Source of the DNA: Bacteroidetes bacterium UBA2475
Lineage (GTDB): Bacteria; Bacteroidota; Bacteroidia; B-17B0; Aurantibacillaceae
Assembly: GCA_002342065.1 (NCBI GenBank)
Contig: DDPF01000018.1
Location: 1-64,000 of the forward strand
DNA: 64,000 bases
Reading direction: 5' to 3'
This document shows positions 25,772-32,583 of this stretch, in pieces. Each line of letters opens with the position of its first letter. Position 1 is the stretch's first letter. A program made the translations under genes and the position numbers. A model generated the notes under the pieces. The model searched no databases. It was not told the origin of the DNA and saw only the letters and a list, made by a program, of their open reading frames with translations.

Positions 25772-26225
25772 TTTTTTTAACGTCTTTAAAATATTTTAAT
25801 GGTGCCCACAGCATACCAAAACATTCTCCATCTTCTTTACCCAAATGTTTATGGTGCACTTTGTGCGCTTTTCGAATAGCCCTAAAATAAATTGAATTGG
25901 CGTTTCGCAGTAATTTTATACGCTGATGTATAAAAATATCATGAATGAAAAAATAAGCAAGTCCATAAAAAGTAATACCAAGTCCTATCCAAAATGGAAT
26001 AGAAAAATCTTGAAAACCAAAAGCAAAACAAATAATTGCTGGTGTGGCAAAAATAAAAAAGAAAGAATCGTTATGTTCGAATGTTTTGTTATCGTGTGGC
26101 ACATGATGATCTTTGTGTAATTTCCATAACAATCCATGCATAATATATTTATGTGCAAGCCATGCTACACCTTCCATGGCAACAAACGAAACAATAGCAA
26201 CACAAATATTAATCATTAAATCCAT
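25761..26225 (-). CDS. crtZ: beta-carotene hydroxylase
   Basis: A 154-residue di-iron membrane hydroxylase (fatty-acid-hydroxylase superfamily). All His clusters are present: H25-x4-H30 (HKYIMH), H37-x2-HH (HKDHH), H95-x4-H100 (HDIFIH) and H121-x2-HH (HKVHH). It adds 3- and 3'-hydroxyls to beta-carotene to give zeaxanthin. ATG 26225 is preferred to the longer frame at 26267, which would overlap the upstream gene by 32 bp; the chosen start leaves 10 bp and gives the typical CrtZ N-terminus. Confidence 0.92.
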   Translation of the reverse strand: MDLMINICVAIVSFVAMEGVAWLAHKYIMHGLLWKLHKDHHVPHDNKTFEHNDSFFFIFATPAIICFAFGFQDFSIPFWIGLGITFYGLAYFFIHDIFIHQRIKLLRNANSIYFRAIRKAHKVHHKHLGKEDGECFGMLWAPLKYFKDVKKNVS

Positions 26226-26235
26226 TTCACTTCTT

Positions 26236-26736
26236 TTACTTAAAAAATGCTTTTTCTTCTTTAGCACAATATTTAGAAGACTGCATAAACTCCTTAATAC
26301 GCGCTTTTAGATCTTTATCTTCCAAACTTGTATATCCGCTACGTATCTCTTTTTTGTCGTCTACAATTTTACCACTGTAGCCTAAAAATATTGGTGCATT
26401 TGTTTGAACGCAAAAGCGCAAAAATCTTAATTCAATATTTTTAGGGTCAGAATCAATTGCATTATCCAGCAAGCCTTTTCCCTTTATAAAATAATTTAAT
26501 TTATAATATGGGTTAAAGGCAAAGTTAGCTTTTATCATGAAGGCCATACCTTTATAACCTTCTATTAATACTTTATCTATAACGGAAGTAGCCTGCAATG
26601 TATTGTAAAATGTTTCTGCATCCGTTTTATTTGTAGAGGCTTTATAATACAATTGTCTTATTTTAATTAAGTCATCCCCCGCTTTTAAAAATACAGGAAA
26701 AAATAAAATGGCTAATATCGGAATTAGTTTTCTCAT
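26236..26736 (-). CDS. small exported protein inside the carotenoid operon, unknown
   Basis: A 166-residue protein taken from ATG 26736, which overlaps the crtB stop as ATGA. Signal peptide MRKLIPILAILFFPVFLKAG, then a helical body (IRQLYYKASTNKTDAETFYNTL, IEGYKGMAFMIKANFAFNP, IDSDPKNIELRFLRFCVQTN) that looks like one or two TPR-like helix pairs. No enzyme motif is visible. Its tight coupling between crtB and crtZ suggests a role in carotenoid production or placement in the envelope, but no function can be named. Confidence 0.7.
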   Translation of the reverse strand: MRKLIPILAILFFPVFLKAGDDLIKIRQLYYKASTNKTDAETFYNTLQATSVIDKVLIEGYKGMAFMIKANFAFNPYYKLNYFIKGKGLLDNAIDSDPKNIELRFLRFCVQTNAPIFLGYSGKIVDDKKEIRSGYTSLEDKDLKARIKEFMQSSKYCAKEEKAFFK

Positions 26737-27569
26737 AATATATTTAGCTGATGTCTTATCATACATTGAAACATAAGACCAAATTTTTGCGCATTTGGTA
26801 TTCTTATACGTTCTGTTAAAATTCTTTGCGCTGGTAATGATTTTATTTTATTAAAAAGATTCTTATAATAAAAATAAGCGAGATAAACGCCCATCCGCGA
26901 ATCGGTAGGAAGTTGTTTTATACCCAACAATGCATGCTTAAAATCTTTTTCGATATCCAATTCAATATCTTTTTTACTTTGTGCATCAAGCGAACCGATG
27001 TTAACGCCTGGAAAATAAATACGTCCTAAAACTTCATAGTCTACTTTAGCGTCCCTCAAAAAATTTACCTTCTGAAAGGCAGAACCGAGGCTCATGGCAA
27101 ATGGTTTTAACTTTAAATAAAGGGCGTCATCCCCTTTTACAAACACATGCAAACACATTAACCCTACAACCTCTGCCGAACCAAGAATATAGTTCTCGTA
27201 ATTTACCTGGTCGTATTCAACCGTTTCAAGATCCATCTCCATGCTTTTTAAAAAGCAATCTATCAACTCCCATTCAATGTTATAATCATGAACCGCTTTT
27301 TGAAAAGAATTTAAAATTGGATTTAAACTGATTCGATCGTCTATTGCAGAGATAGTTTCTTCTCTAAATTTATCCAGTAATGTCTTCTTATCGTAATCAT
27401 GAAAAGAATCCACTATTTCATCTGCTAATCTAACAAAGCCATAAATACCATAAATAGGCGCGTGCATTTTTTTATCAAGGAATTTTATTCCAAGTGAAAA
27501 ACTAGTACTATATTCTTTAGTCACTAATTCGCTGCATTTAGCAGAAACACTATCGAATAATTGTTTCAT
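26733..27569 (-). CDS. crtB: phytoene synthase
   Basis: A 278-residue trans-isoprenyl diphosphate synthase of the squalene/phytoene family, which condenses two geranylgeranyl diphosphates. Both Asp-rich motifs are present: YGFVRLADEIVDSF near residue 40-53 (DEIVD) and QKVNFLRDAKVDYEVLGRIYFP near 165 (DAKVD). TKEYSTSFSLGIKFL is the family start. Position between crtI and crtZ decides for CrtB rather than squalene synthase. ATGA overlaps with crtI upstream and with the small exported protein downstream show translational coupling. Confidence 0.94.
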   Translation of the reverse strand: MKQLFDSVSAKCSELVTKEYSTSFSLGIKFLDKKMHAPIYGIYGFVRLADEIVDSFHDYDKKTLLDKFREETISAIDDRISLNPILNSFQKAVHDYNIEWELIDCFLKSMEMDLETVEYDQVNYENYILGSAEVVGLMCLHVFVKGDDALYLKLKPFAMSLGSAFQKVNFLRDAKVDYEVLGRIYFPGVNIGSLDAQSKKDIELDIEKDFKHALLGIKQLPTDSRMGVYLAYFYYKNLFNKIKSLPAQRILTERIRIPNAQKFGLMFQCMIRHQLNIL

Positions 27570-29044
27570 TTTACGCCGCTTAAACTTTTTATTAATTCAT
27601 TTGCAGCCACCTGCCCGGAAACAATGGATGGTGGAACTCCCGGACCCGGCACTGTAAGCTGGCCTGCGTAATAGAAATTATTTATATGCCTGTTTTTAAT
27701 TTTTGGCTTTAAATTGGCTGTTTGATTAAGTGTATTGGCCAAACCATATGCATTGCCTTTATAAGAGTTGTAATCCGAAATAAAATCTTTAACACAATAG
27801 CTTTTTGTATAAACGATATTATTAATAATATCAGTTCCGGTAAATTTCTCAAGTCTCCTCATAATAACTGTAAAAAATTCATGGCGTATATTTCCATTAT
27901 CTTCTAAGCCGGGCGCTATAGGCATTAATACAAATAAATTTTCCATTCCTTCGGGTGCAACTGACTTATCTGTTTTTGAAGGACAACACACGTAAAACAA
28001 AGGGTTACTTGGCCATTGGGGATCGGTATAAATTTCATGTGAATGCTTAGAAAAATCGGTATCAAAAAAAAGATTATGATGCTCCAGTTTATTGACCTTT
28101 TGTTTAACACCAATATAAAATAGCAAACATGATGGCGCAAAGACCTTACTCTTCCAATATTTTTCAGAATAATTTCTATGCTCTTTTTGCAATAATTTAG
28201 ATTCTATATGGTTATAATCGGCCGTAGCTATTAATCCATCTAAAGTAACTTTACGTGAAGTTGTAGTTAATTGTATCTGGGATGCTCCGTTTTTATGAAT
28301 GGATTCAATAGCTTCTGAAGTAAAAAATTCTGTGCCTTTATCCTTTGAAATTTTAATAAAAGCGTCAACCACTTTCTTAAATCCTCCCATTGGATAAAAT
28401 GTACCCTGTTTAAGCCCTGCATAATTCATTAGGCTATAAAGAGCTGGTGTATTTTGAGGCATAGCACCCAGGAATAAAACAGGAAATTCCATTAACGAAA
28501 TTAATTTTTCGTTCTTAAAGTATGTTCTTACGTGTTTACTGAACGAGGAAAAGATCTGAAGTCTAAAAGCTCCTTTAATCGTATCTGCATTAATTAGCTC
28601 TTTAATTGACAAGCCCGGTTTATAGATCAAATTATTTACTCCTACTTCGTATTTATAAGCAGCTTCTATCATAAATTTTTTAAGTTTATGAGCGGCTCCC
28701 GCTTCGTGTTTTTCAAACAACTCTAAAAGCTCATCCCAATCTGCAGGAACTTTTATCACTTCTTCGTTATCATAAATAACCTGGAATCCGGGATCGAGCT
28801 TTACAAGCTCATAAAAATCTGAACTCTTATATCCAAAACGTGAAAAAAATCTTTCAAATACATCCGGCATCCAATACCAGCTTGGCCCCATATCAAAAAC
28901 AAAACCTTCTGCTTCAAACTGGCGCATACGACCACCAAGCTGCTGATTTTTTTCGAAGACCGTTACTTTATAGCCTTCACTTGCTATAACTGCAGCAGCG
29001 CTTAAACCACTTATCCCCGAACCTATTATGCCGACTGTTTTCAA
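27566..29044 (-). CDS. crtI: phytoene desaturase
   Basis: A 492-residue FAD-dependent desaturase/isomerase converting phytoene to lycopene. N-terminal dinucleotide fold VGIIGSGISGLSAAAVIASEG then FEKNQQLGGRMR; FVFDMGPSWYWMPD; C-terminal CrtI signature NFYYAGQLTVPGPGVPPSIVSG. Full length for the family. The start is TTG at 29044: an in-frame TGA lies 18 bp upstream and no ATG fits before the FAD motif. It is the first gene of the operon, with a -33/-7 promoter and two direct repeats just upstream. Confidence 0.95.
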   Translation of the reverse strand: MKTVGIIGSGISGLSAAAVIASEGYKVTVFEKNQQLGGRMRQFEAEGFVFDMGPSWYWMPDVFERFFSRFGYKSSDFYELVKLDPGFQVIYDNEEVIKVPADWDELLELFEKHEAGAAHKLKKFMIEAAYKYEVGVNNLIYKPGLSIKELINADTIKGAFRLQIFSSFSKHVRTYFKNEKLISLMEFPVLFLGAMPQNTPALYSLMNYAGLKQGTFYPMGGFKKVVDAFIKISKDKGTEFFTSEAIESIHKNGASQIQLTTTSRKVTLDGLIATADYNHIESKLLQKEHRNYSEKYWKSKVFAPSCLLFYIGVKQKVNKLEHHNLFFDTDFSKHSHEIYTDPQWPSNPLFYVCCPSKTDKSVAPEGMENLFVLMPIAPGLEDNGNIRHEFFTVIMRRLEKFTGTDIINNIVYTKSYCVKDFISDYNSYKGNAYGLANTLNQTANLKPKIKNRHINNFYYAGQLTVPGPGVPPSIVSGQVAANELIKSLSGVK

Positions 29045-29063
29045 TTTTTTGTTTAATAAAAAT

Positions 29064-29096
29064 CAAATATACTTAAACAAATGTATTTAAACAAAT
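29064..29096 (-). promoter_or_regulatory. crt operon promoter with two direct repeats, CarH operator candidate
   Basis: On the minus strand a -33 TTTG (29095-29092) and -7 TATATTTG (29071-29064) are 20 bp apart. Two copies of ATTTGTTTAA (29096-29087 and 29082-29073), 14 bp apart, lie over the -33 box and inside the spacer. MerR-family activators and repressors bind exactly in this spacer. The core TTGTTTAA recurs upstream of the pterin operon and in the gap at 29273-29304. Confidence 0.55.
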
Positions 29097-29590
29097 TTAA
29101 ACTATCAACAAACTTAAAAAATATATAACTACAATTAAACCTCTTTATTCTAATAGCTTTAAAATATGACTGTTACAATACAAATAAGCGTCTGCAAACA
29201 GTCGACATTTAACAAAAATTAAATAATTAAATACAGAATCTGATGTAAAATTAAGTGATAATAATTAACATTTTGTTTATTAAATTTAATAATTTATTAA
29301 ACAATAAATTTAGAGACTTAAATGCTGAATTCAAAAAATATGGTATTTACTTTTTAAGAGGTGGGCAAGGTCAATAGAAATTGGTTTTGCAGAACGATCA
29401 ACAATGAAAATGAATGTGTCTTGAAAAACCTATCAAATATGAGTTCCTATGCTAAAAGCATTTGGACGTAAAAAAATGTTATTCCCGTCTTTCTTTCAAA
29501 GCTCCTTGCTTTTTCATTTAGCACTGCGCTAAAGTAAAGATAATGGAAAGCAATGCAGGGTTTTACCGAACACCAAATTACAAAACCCAA
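29097..29590. other. intergenic gap between crtI and the CarH-like gene
   Basis: About 490 bp without a credible gene. The crtI-proximal half is very AT-rich and holds the inverted repeat at 29273-29304. The rest (29340-29590) is less AT-rich, and contains scattered short hairpin-like words (for example gcactgcgct near 29521) but no frame over 40 codons, tRNA or clear terminator. A small RNA or decayed gene is possible; nothing proves either. Confidence 0.4.
29273..29304. promoter_or_regulatory. 14-bp inverted repeat, operator candidate
   Basis: Left arm TTGTTTATTAAATT (29273-29286) and right arm AATTTATTAAACAA (29291-29304) are inverted copies with one mismatch around a 4-bp spacer. Each arm begins with the TTGTTTA word found in the crt and pterin promoter regions. 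Confidence 0.4.
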
Positions 29591-30469
29591 TTATAAATAA
29601 GTTAAAAGATCCTGTGGCTGCTTGATAACATGAGCGCCAAGTTTGGTTTTTAAAAGATCCGTTATTTCGGTATGGCCACTTACAAGTAACTTAAAATTAT
29701 CTGTTAAATGCAGGTTTTTCTTAAGATCATTACAAACATTTTTTGGGTCTTGTGGCGTTGTAAAAAAAGTGAACATGCCATTAGGTTTAGTTTGTTTTAT
29801 AACCATAGAAATATTTTCATAAGGTACATCCTGTCCTAAATAAATAGTTTCAAATCCCCTTGATCGAATAATATAATTTGCAAATAAAAGACTTATCTCA
29901 TGTAGTTCTCCGGGAATTAATAATAGCAAAAATTTCTTTCTTTTATTTTTTGTATTAGTTAACCCATCTGTAGCGGCCATTATCTTTCGTTTGATGAGGC
30001 AGGACGCAAAGTGTTCCTGTGCCGGGCTAAAATCGCTTGTTATCCATAATAGACCTATTTTATTTAATAACGGATAAAACACCTGAAGCATAGCATCAAA
30101 GAGGCCAAGCCTGTTTATGACTGCCGAATATATTTTCTCAAAACCAACTTCATCAAAACTGATTATAGAAGAAACAAGATCATTTATAAAACCTTTGCAA
30201 ATAATATCTTCAGTAGTACCTACTTTCATTTCAATTATCTTTTCGTGAAGATCTTTTTCGCTTAAAGCCGCTATCTTTGATATTTTATAACCGCTGGATA
30301 AAAGTGTAGATACATTCAATAATTTTTTTACCTGATCATCATTATAACGTCGGTAATTTGTAGACGTACGATCCGGCTCAATAAGGTTATAACGTTTTTC
30401 CCAAATACGTATGGTATGAGCCTTAATACCCGTTAATTGCTCTAACTCTGTTATTTGATATAATCTCAT
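29591..30469 (-). CDS. MerR-family CarH/LitR-like B12-dependent light-responsive regulator
   Basis: A 292-residue regulator. Residues 1-70 are a MerR winged helix (YQITELEQLTGIKAHTIRIW, EPDRTSTNYRRYNDDQVKKL). Residues 90-170 form the four-helix B12-cap domain with the exact Wx9EH signature (Trp 142, Glu 152, His 153 in WITSDFSPAQEH), and residues 180-292 the Rossmann cobalamin-binding domain with His 190 in PGELHEIS as the likely lower axial ligand, followed by GFETIYLGQDVPYENI. In CarH this set binds adenosylcobalamin, represses in the dark and releases DNA on illumination. The usual Gly after HxI is Ser here. It closes the pterin operon and adjoins the crt operon. Confidence 0.88.
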   Translation of the reverse strand: MRLYQITELEQLTGIKAHTIRIWEKRYNLIEPDRTSTNYRRYNDDQVKKLLNVSTLLSSGYKISKIAALSEKDLHEKIIEMKVGTTEDIICKGFINDLVSSIISFDEVGFEKIYSAVINRLGLFDAMLQVFYPLLNKIGLLWITSDFSPAQEHFASCLIKRKIMAATDGLTNTKNKRKKFLLLLIPGELHEISLLFANYIIRSRGFETIYLGQDVPYENISMVIKQTKPNGMFTFFTTPQDPKNVCNDLKKNLHLTDNFKLLVSGHTEITDLLKTKLGAHVIKQPQDLLTYL

Positions 30470-30511
30470 ACTGTACTACACTGCTAATTTAAGCAAATTA
30501 AATTTTATTGT

Positions 30512-30931
30512 TTATACTAAAATTTCCCAGGTATGATCGCTCAATAACCTTACAGAATTTATATATTCCAAAGTTGTGACTTTTGATCTGCCCCACTCAT
30601 GAGGTGCTATCATCATCAACCTATATTCGTTCTCTTTTTTATACAAATGATATGTGTGCCCAATTAAGGGTTCAAACGACATAACAGCTTTATAGATCGT
30701 TTCGCTTATTTCAATACGATGTTTAATTTCATTGGCCTGGCTCATTAATAATTCAACTTGCTTTTGGATCTGCAACAAATGCATATTTGTTTGCTCCTGC
30801 ATTGCCGAAAGCGCTTTTGATTTTAATTTACCCATATCTTCAGGCCTGACCACAACGCTTCCTATAGTATGAGGATACGCTATGAGCCCTGGATTTTCAG
30901 CAACCTTATCTTTATCAATTGGATTGATCAT
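30512..30931 (-). CDS. DUF2452-like protein
   Basis: A 139-residue soluble protein: NPGLIAYPHTIGSVVVRPED near the N-terminus, a coiled-coil middle (QIQKQVELLMSQANEIKHRI) and a C-terminal part with EPLIGHTYHLYKKENEYRLMMIAP and EWGRSK. This pattern (AYPHTVGS... and GHTYHLY) matches the uncharacterised DUF2452 family as I remember it. It overlaps the folE stop by one base (TAATG) and precedes the CarH-like gene by 42 bp. The context suggests a light- or pterin-linked role; no biochemical function is known to me. Confidence 0.7.
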   Translation of the reverse strand: MINPIDKDKVAENPGLIAYPHTIGSVVVRPEDMGKLKSKALSAMQEQTNMHLLQIQKQVELLMSQANEIKHRIEISETIYKAVMSFEPLIGHTYHLYKKENEYRLMMIAPHEWGRSKVTTLEYINSVRLLSDHTWEILV

Positions 30932-31596
30932 TAATAATTATTTTTTAAATTTAAATAATTAAGAAATTCACTTTTAGTTTGCTCTTCTTTAAATTTGCCT
31001 CCATAAAAAGAAGTAACAGTAGAAGAATTATCATCTTTTATTCCTCTGGATGATACACATAAATGCCGCGCTTCTATCACTACAACAACATCTTCAGTAC
31101 CTAACGCGTTCTCTAATTCTCTTGCAATTTGCATTGTTAAACGCTCCTGCACCTGTGGCCGTTTGGCATAATAGTTTACTATGCGGTTTAGTTTTGACAA
31201 ACCAATTACTTTGCCGTTTGATATATACGCCACGTGTGCTCTACCAAAAAATGGCACAAAGTGATGCTCACAATTACTATAAAATGTAATGTCTTTTTCA
31301 ACCAACATTTGGTTGTACTGATATTTGTTATCAAATAATTTAATTAAAGGCTTATTTGCCGGATCTAAGCCGTTAAAAATTTCTTTTACATACATTTTTG
31401 CAACACGATGCGGCGTTCCACTTAAACTATCGTCTTTCAGATCAAGGCCTAACGTTTCCATTATATCTTTAAAATGAATTTCTATTTTTTTTATTTTCTC
31501 CTCATCGCTTAAAAAAAATGCATTGTTCATCATTGGCGTTTCAATACCTGAGCTAAGGTGATCATTACCAATTTCTTCTATCATACTTTCATTCAT
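30931..31596 (-). CDS. folE: GTP cyclohydrolase I
   Basis: A 221-residue FolE converting GTP to 7,8-dihydroneopterin triphosphate. The zinc and active-site residues are intact: FYSNCEHHFVPFFGRAHVAYI, then GLSKLNRIVNYYAKRPQVQERLT and EARHLCVSSRGIKD. DSLSGTPHRVAKMYVKEIF is the family's helix. ATG 31596 is preferred to the frame at 31647, which would overlap the previous gene by 38 bp. It lies directly behind a 6-pyruvoyl-tetrahydropterin synthase gene, so product flow to tetrahydropterins rather than only folate is likely. Confidence 0.93.
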   Translation of the reverse strand: MNESMIEEIGNDHLSSGIETPMMNNAFFLSDEEKIKKIEIHFKDIMETLGLDLKDDSLSGTPHRVAKMYVKEIFNGLDPANKPLIKLFDNKYQYNQMLVEKDITFYSNCEHHFVPFFGRAHVAYISNGKVIGLSKLNRIVNYYAKRPQVQERLTMQIARELENALGTEDVVVVIEARHLCVSSRGIKDDNSSTVTSFYGGKFKEEQTKSEFLNYLNLKNNY

Positions 31597-31609
31597 TACT
31601 ATTTCTTTT

Positions 31610-32026
31610 TTATGCAGGGTATTCAACATAGTTTCTATCTGTTTCATATAACATAATTTTTAATTCATACTTTTCATTGATCTTTGCTTTGAGGATATTG
31701 TAAATTACTATAGCAATATTCTCGGCGGTAGGATTGAGCTCCTTAAATTCAACTACATCCAGATTAAAATTTTTGTGATCAAATCTTTCAATGATCGCTT
31801 CTTTTATAATATCACCTAAAATCTTCATATCGATCACGTAACCCGTCAAAGGATCTACATCGCCTGTTACTTTAATAATTAATTCATAGTTATGCCCATG
31901 AAAATTGTTATTATTACATTTTCCAAAAACAGCTTTGTTCTCTTCTATACTAAGCGTTGAATTATTAAGCCTATGAGCCGCATTAAAATGCTCTTTCCTG
32001 AAAACTGAAACTCTTTCCTTATTCAT
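31610..32026 (-). CDS. 6-pyruvoyl-tetrahydropterin synthase, eukaryotic-like
   Basis: A 138-residue PTPS/QueD-family enzyme. Zinc ligands FNAAHRL and HGHNY, catalytic Cys in FGKCNNNNFHGHNYEL and the Asp-His pair in RFDHKNFNLDV are present. The GKCNNxNxHGHNY wording, DPLTGYVIDMKILGDII and the ending YETDRNYVEY look much more like animal PTPS than the shorter bacterial QueD motif. With FolE next to it, the likely product is 6-pyruvoyl-tetrahydropterin, on the route to tetrahydrobiopterin-like cofactors; a QueD role in queuosine synthesis cannot be excluded. First gene of the operon ending with the CarH-like regulator. Confidence 0.85.
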   Translation of the reverse strand: MNKERVSVFRKEHFNAAHRLNNSTLSIEENKAVFGKCNNNNFHGHNYELIIKVTGDVDPLTGYVIDMKILGDIIKEAIIERFDHKNFNLDVVEFKELNPTAENIAIVIYNILKAKINEKYELKIMLYETDRNYVEYPA

Positions 32027-32033
32027 TTAAAAA

Positions 32034-32112
32034 CAAAGATACATTTATTTTGTTCAATAAAATAAATAATTTGTTAAACAGAATAAAATACGCGAAATTT
32101 GTCTAAAATTCG
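32034..32112. promoter_or_regulatory. divergent control region with repeated TTGTYNAA elements
   Basis: The region between the pterin operon (minus) and the SRPBCC gene (plus). A minus-strand -7 element TATCTTTG is at 32041-32034, 7 bp before the pterin operon start. Two direct repeats, ttgttcaataaaataaa (32050-32066) and ttgttaaacagaataaa (32071-32087), match at 14 of 17 positions with a 21-bp period (two helical turns). A third word, TTGTCTAA (32099-32106), lies inside an 8-4-8 inverted repeat (32093-32112). The layout fits binding of a multimeric regulator such as the CarH-like protein. Confidence 0.5.
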
Positions 32113-32115
32113 ATT

Positions 32116-32583
32116 ATGCTTCATAAAATAGAAACTAACCAACTTATTAAAAGTGATATAGCAACCATTTGGGATTTTATGAGCTCACCGGGCAACCTGG
32201 CTCTTATAACTCCTGCTTATATGAATTTTACGATCATTAATGAAAAAAAGCCGTTGGAAAAGATGTACGCTGGACAAATAATAGAATATTATGTTTCACC
32301 GGCTTTAGGACTTAAATTAAAATGGGTAACAGAAATAACTCATGTAGAGAACAATTATTATTTTGTAGATGAACAACGTTTTGGGCCATACACATTCTGG
32401 CATCACAAACATTTTATTAAACAGGTTGAAGGTGGTATCGAAATGATAGATATTATTCACTACAAATTACCGTTTGGCTTTTTAGGCAGACTAGCAAATA
32501 GCTTATTCGTAAAAAAGCAATTAAAAGAGATCTTTGAGTACAGGCATAAAAAAATAGATGAGCTGTTTAATTCAAAGAAGTAA
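32116..32583 (+). CDS. SRPBCC-fold ligand-binding protein
   Basis: A 155-residue START/SRPBCC-superfamily protein (polyketide-cyclase-like). HKIETNQLIKSDIATIWDFMSSPGNLALITPAYMNF is the usual first strand and helices, FGPYTFWHHKHFIKQVEGG the central strands, and FGFLGRLANSLFVKKQLKEIFEYRHKK the long C-terminal helix. These proteins bind hydrophobic ligands; similar ones are often annotated as cell-division inhibitors without strong proof. It is divergent from the pterin/CarH operon and shares its repeat-bearing control region, so it is probably part of the same light-controlled set. Confidence 0.75.
   Translation: MLHKIETNQLIKSDIATIWDFMSSPGNLALITPAYMNFTIINEKKPLEKMYAGQIIEYYVSPALGLKLKWVTEITHVENNYYFVDEQRFGPYTFWHHKHFIKQVEGGIEMIDIIHYKLPFGFLGRLANSLFVKKQLKEIFEYRHKKIDELFNSKK

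Noticed and set aside
29305..29590. Possible decayed gene in the gap after the CarH-like gene
   Set aside because: No frame or protein motif could be recovered on either strand.
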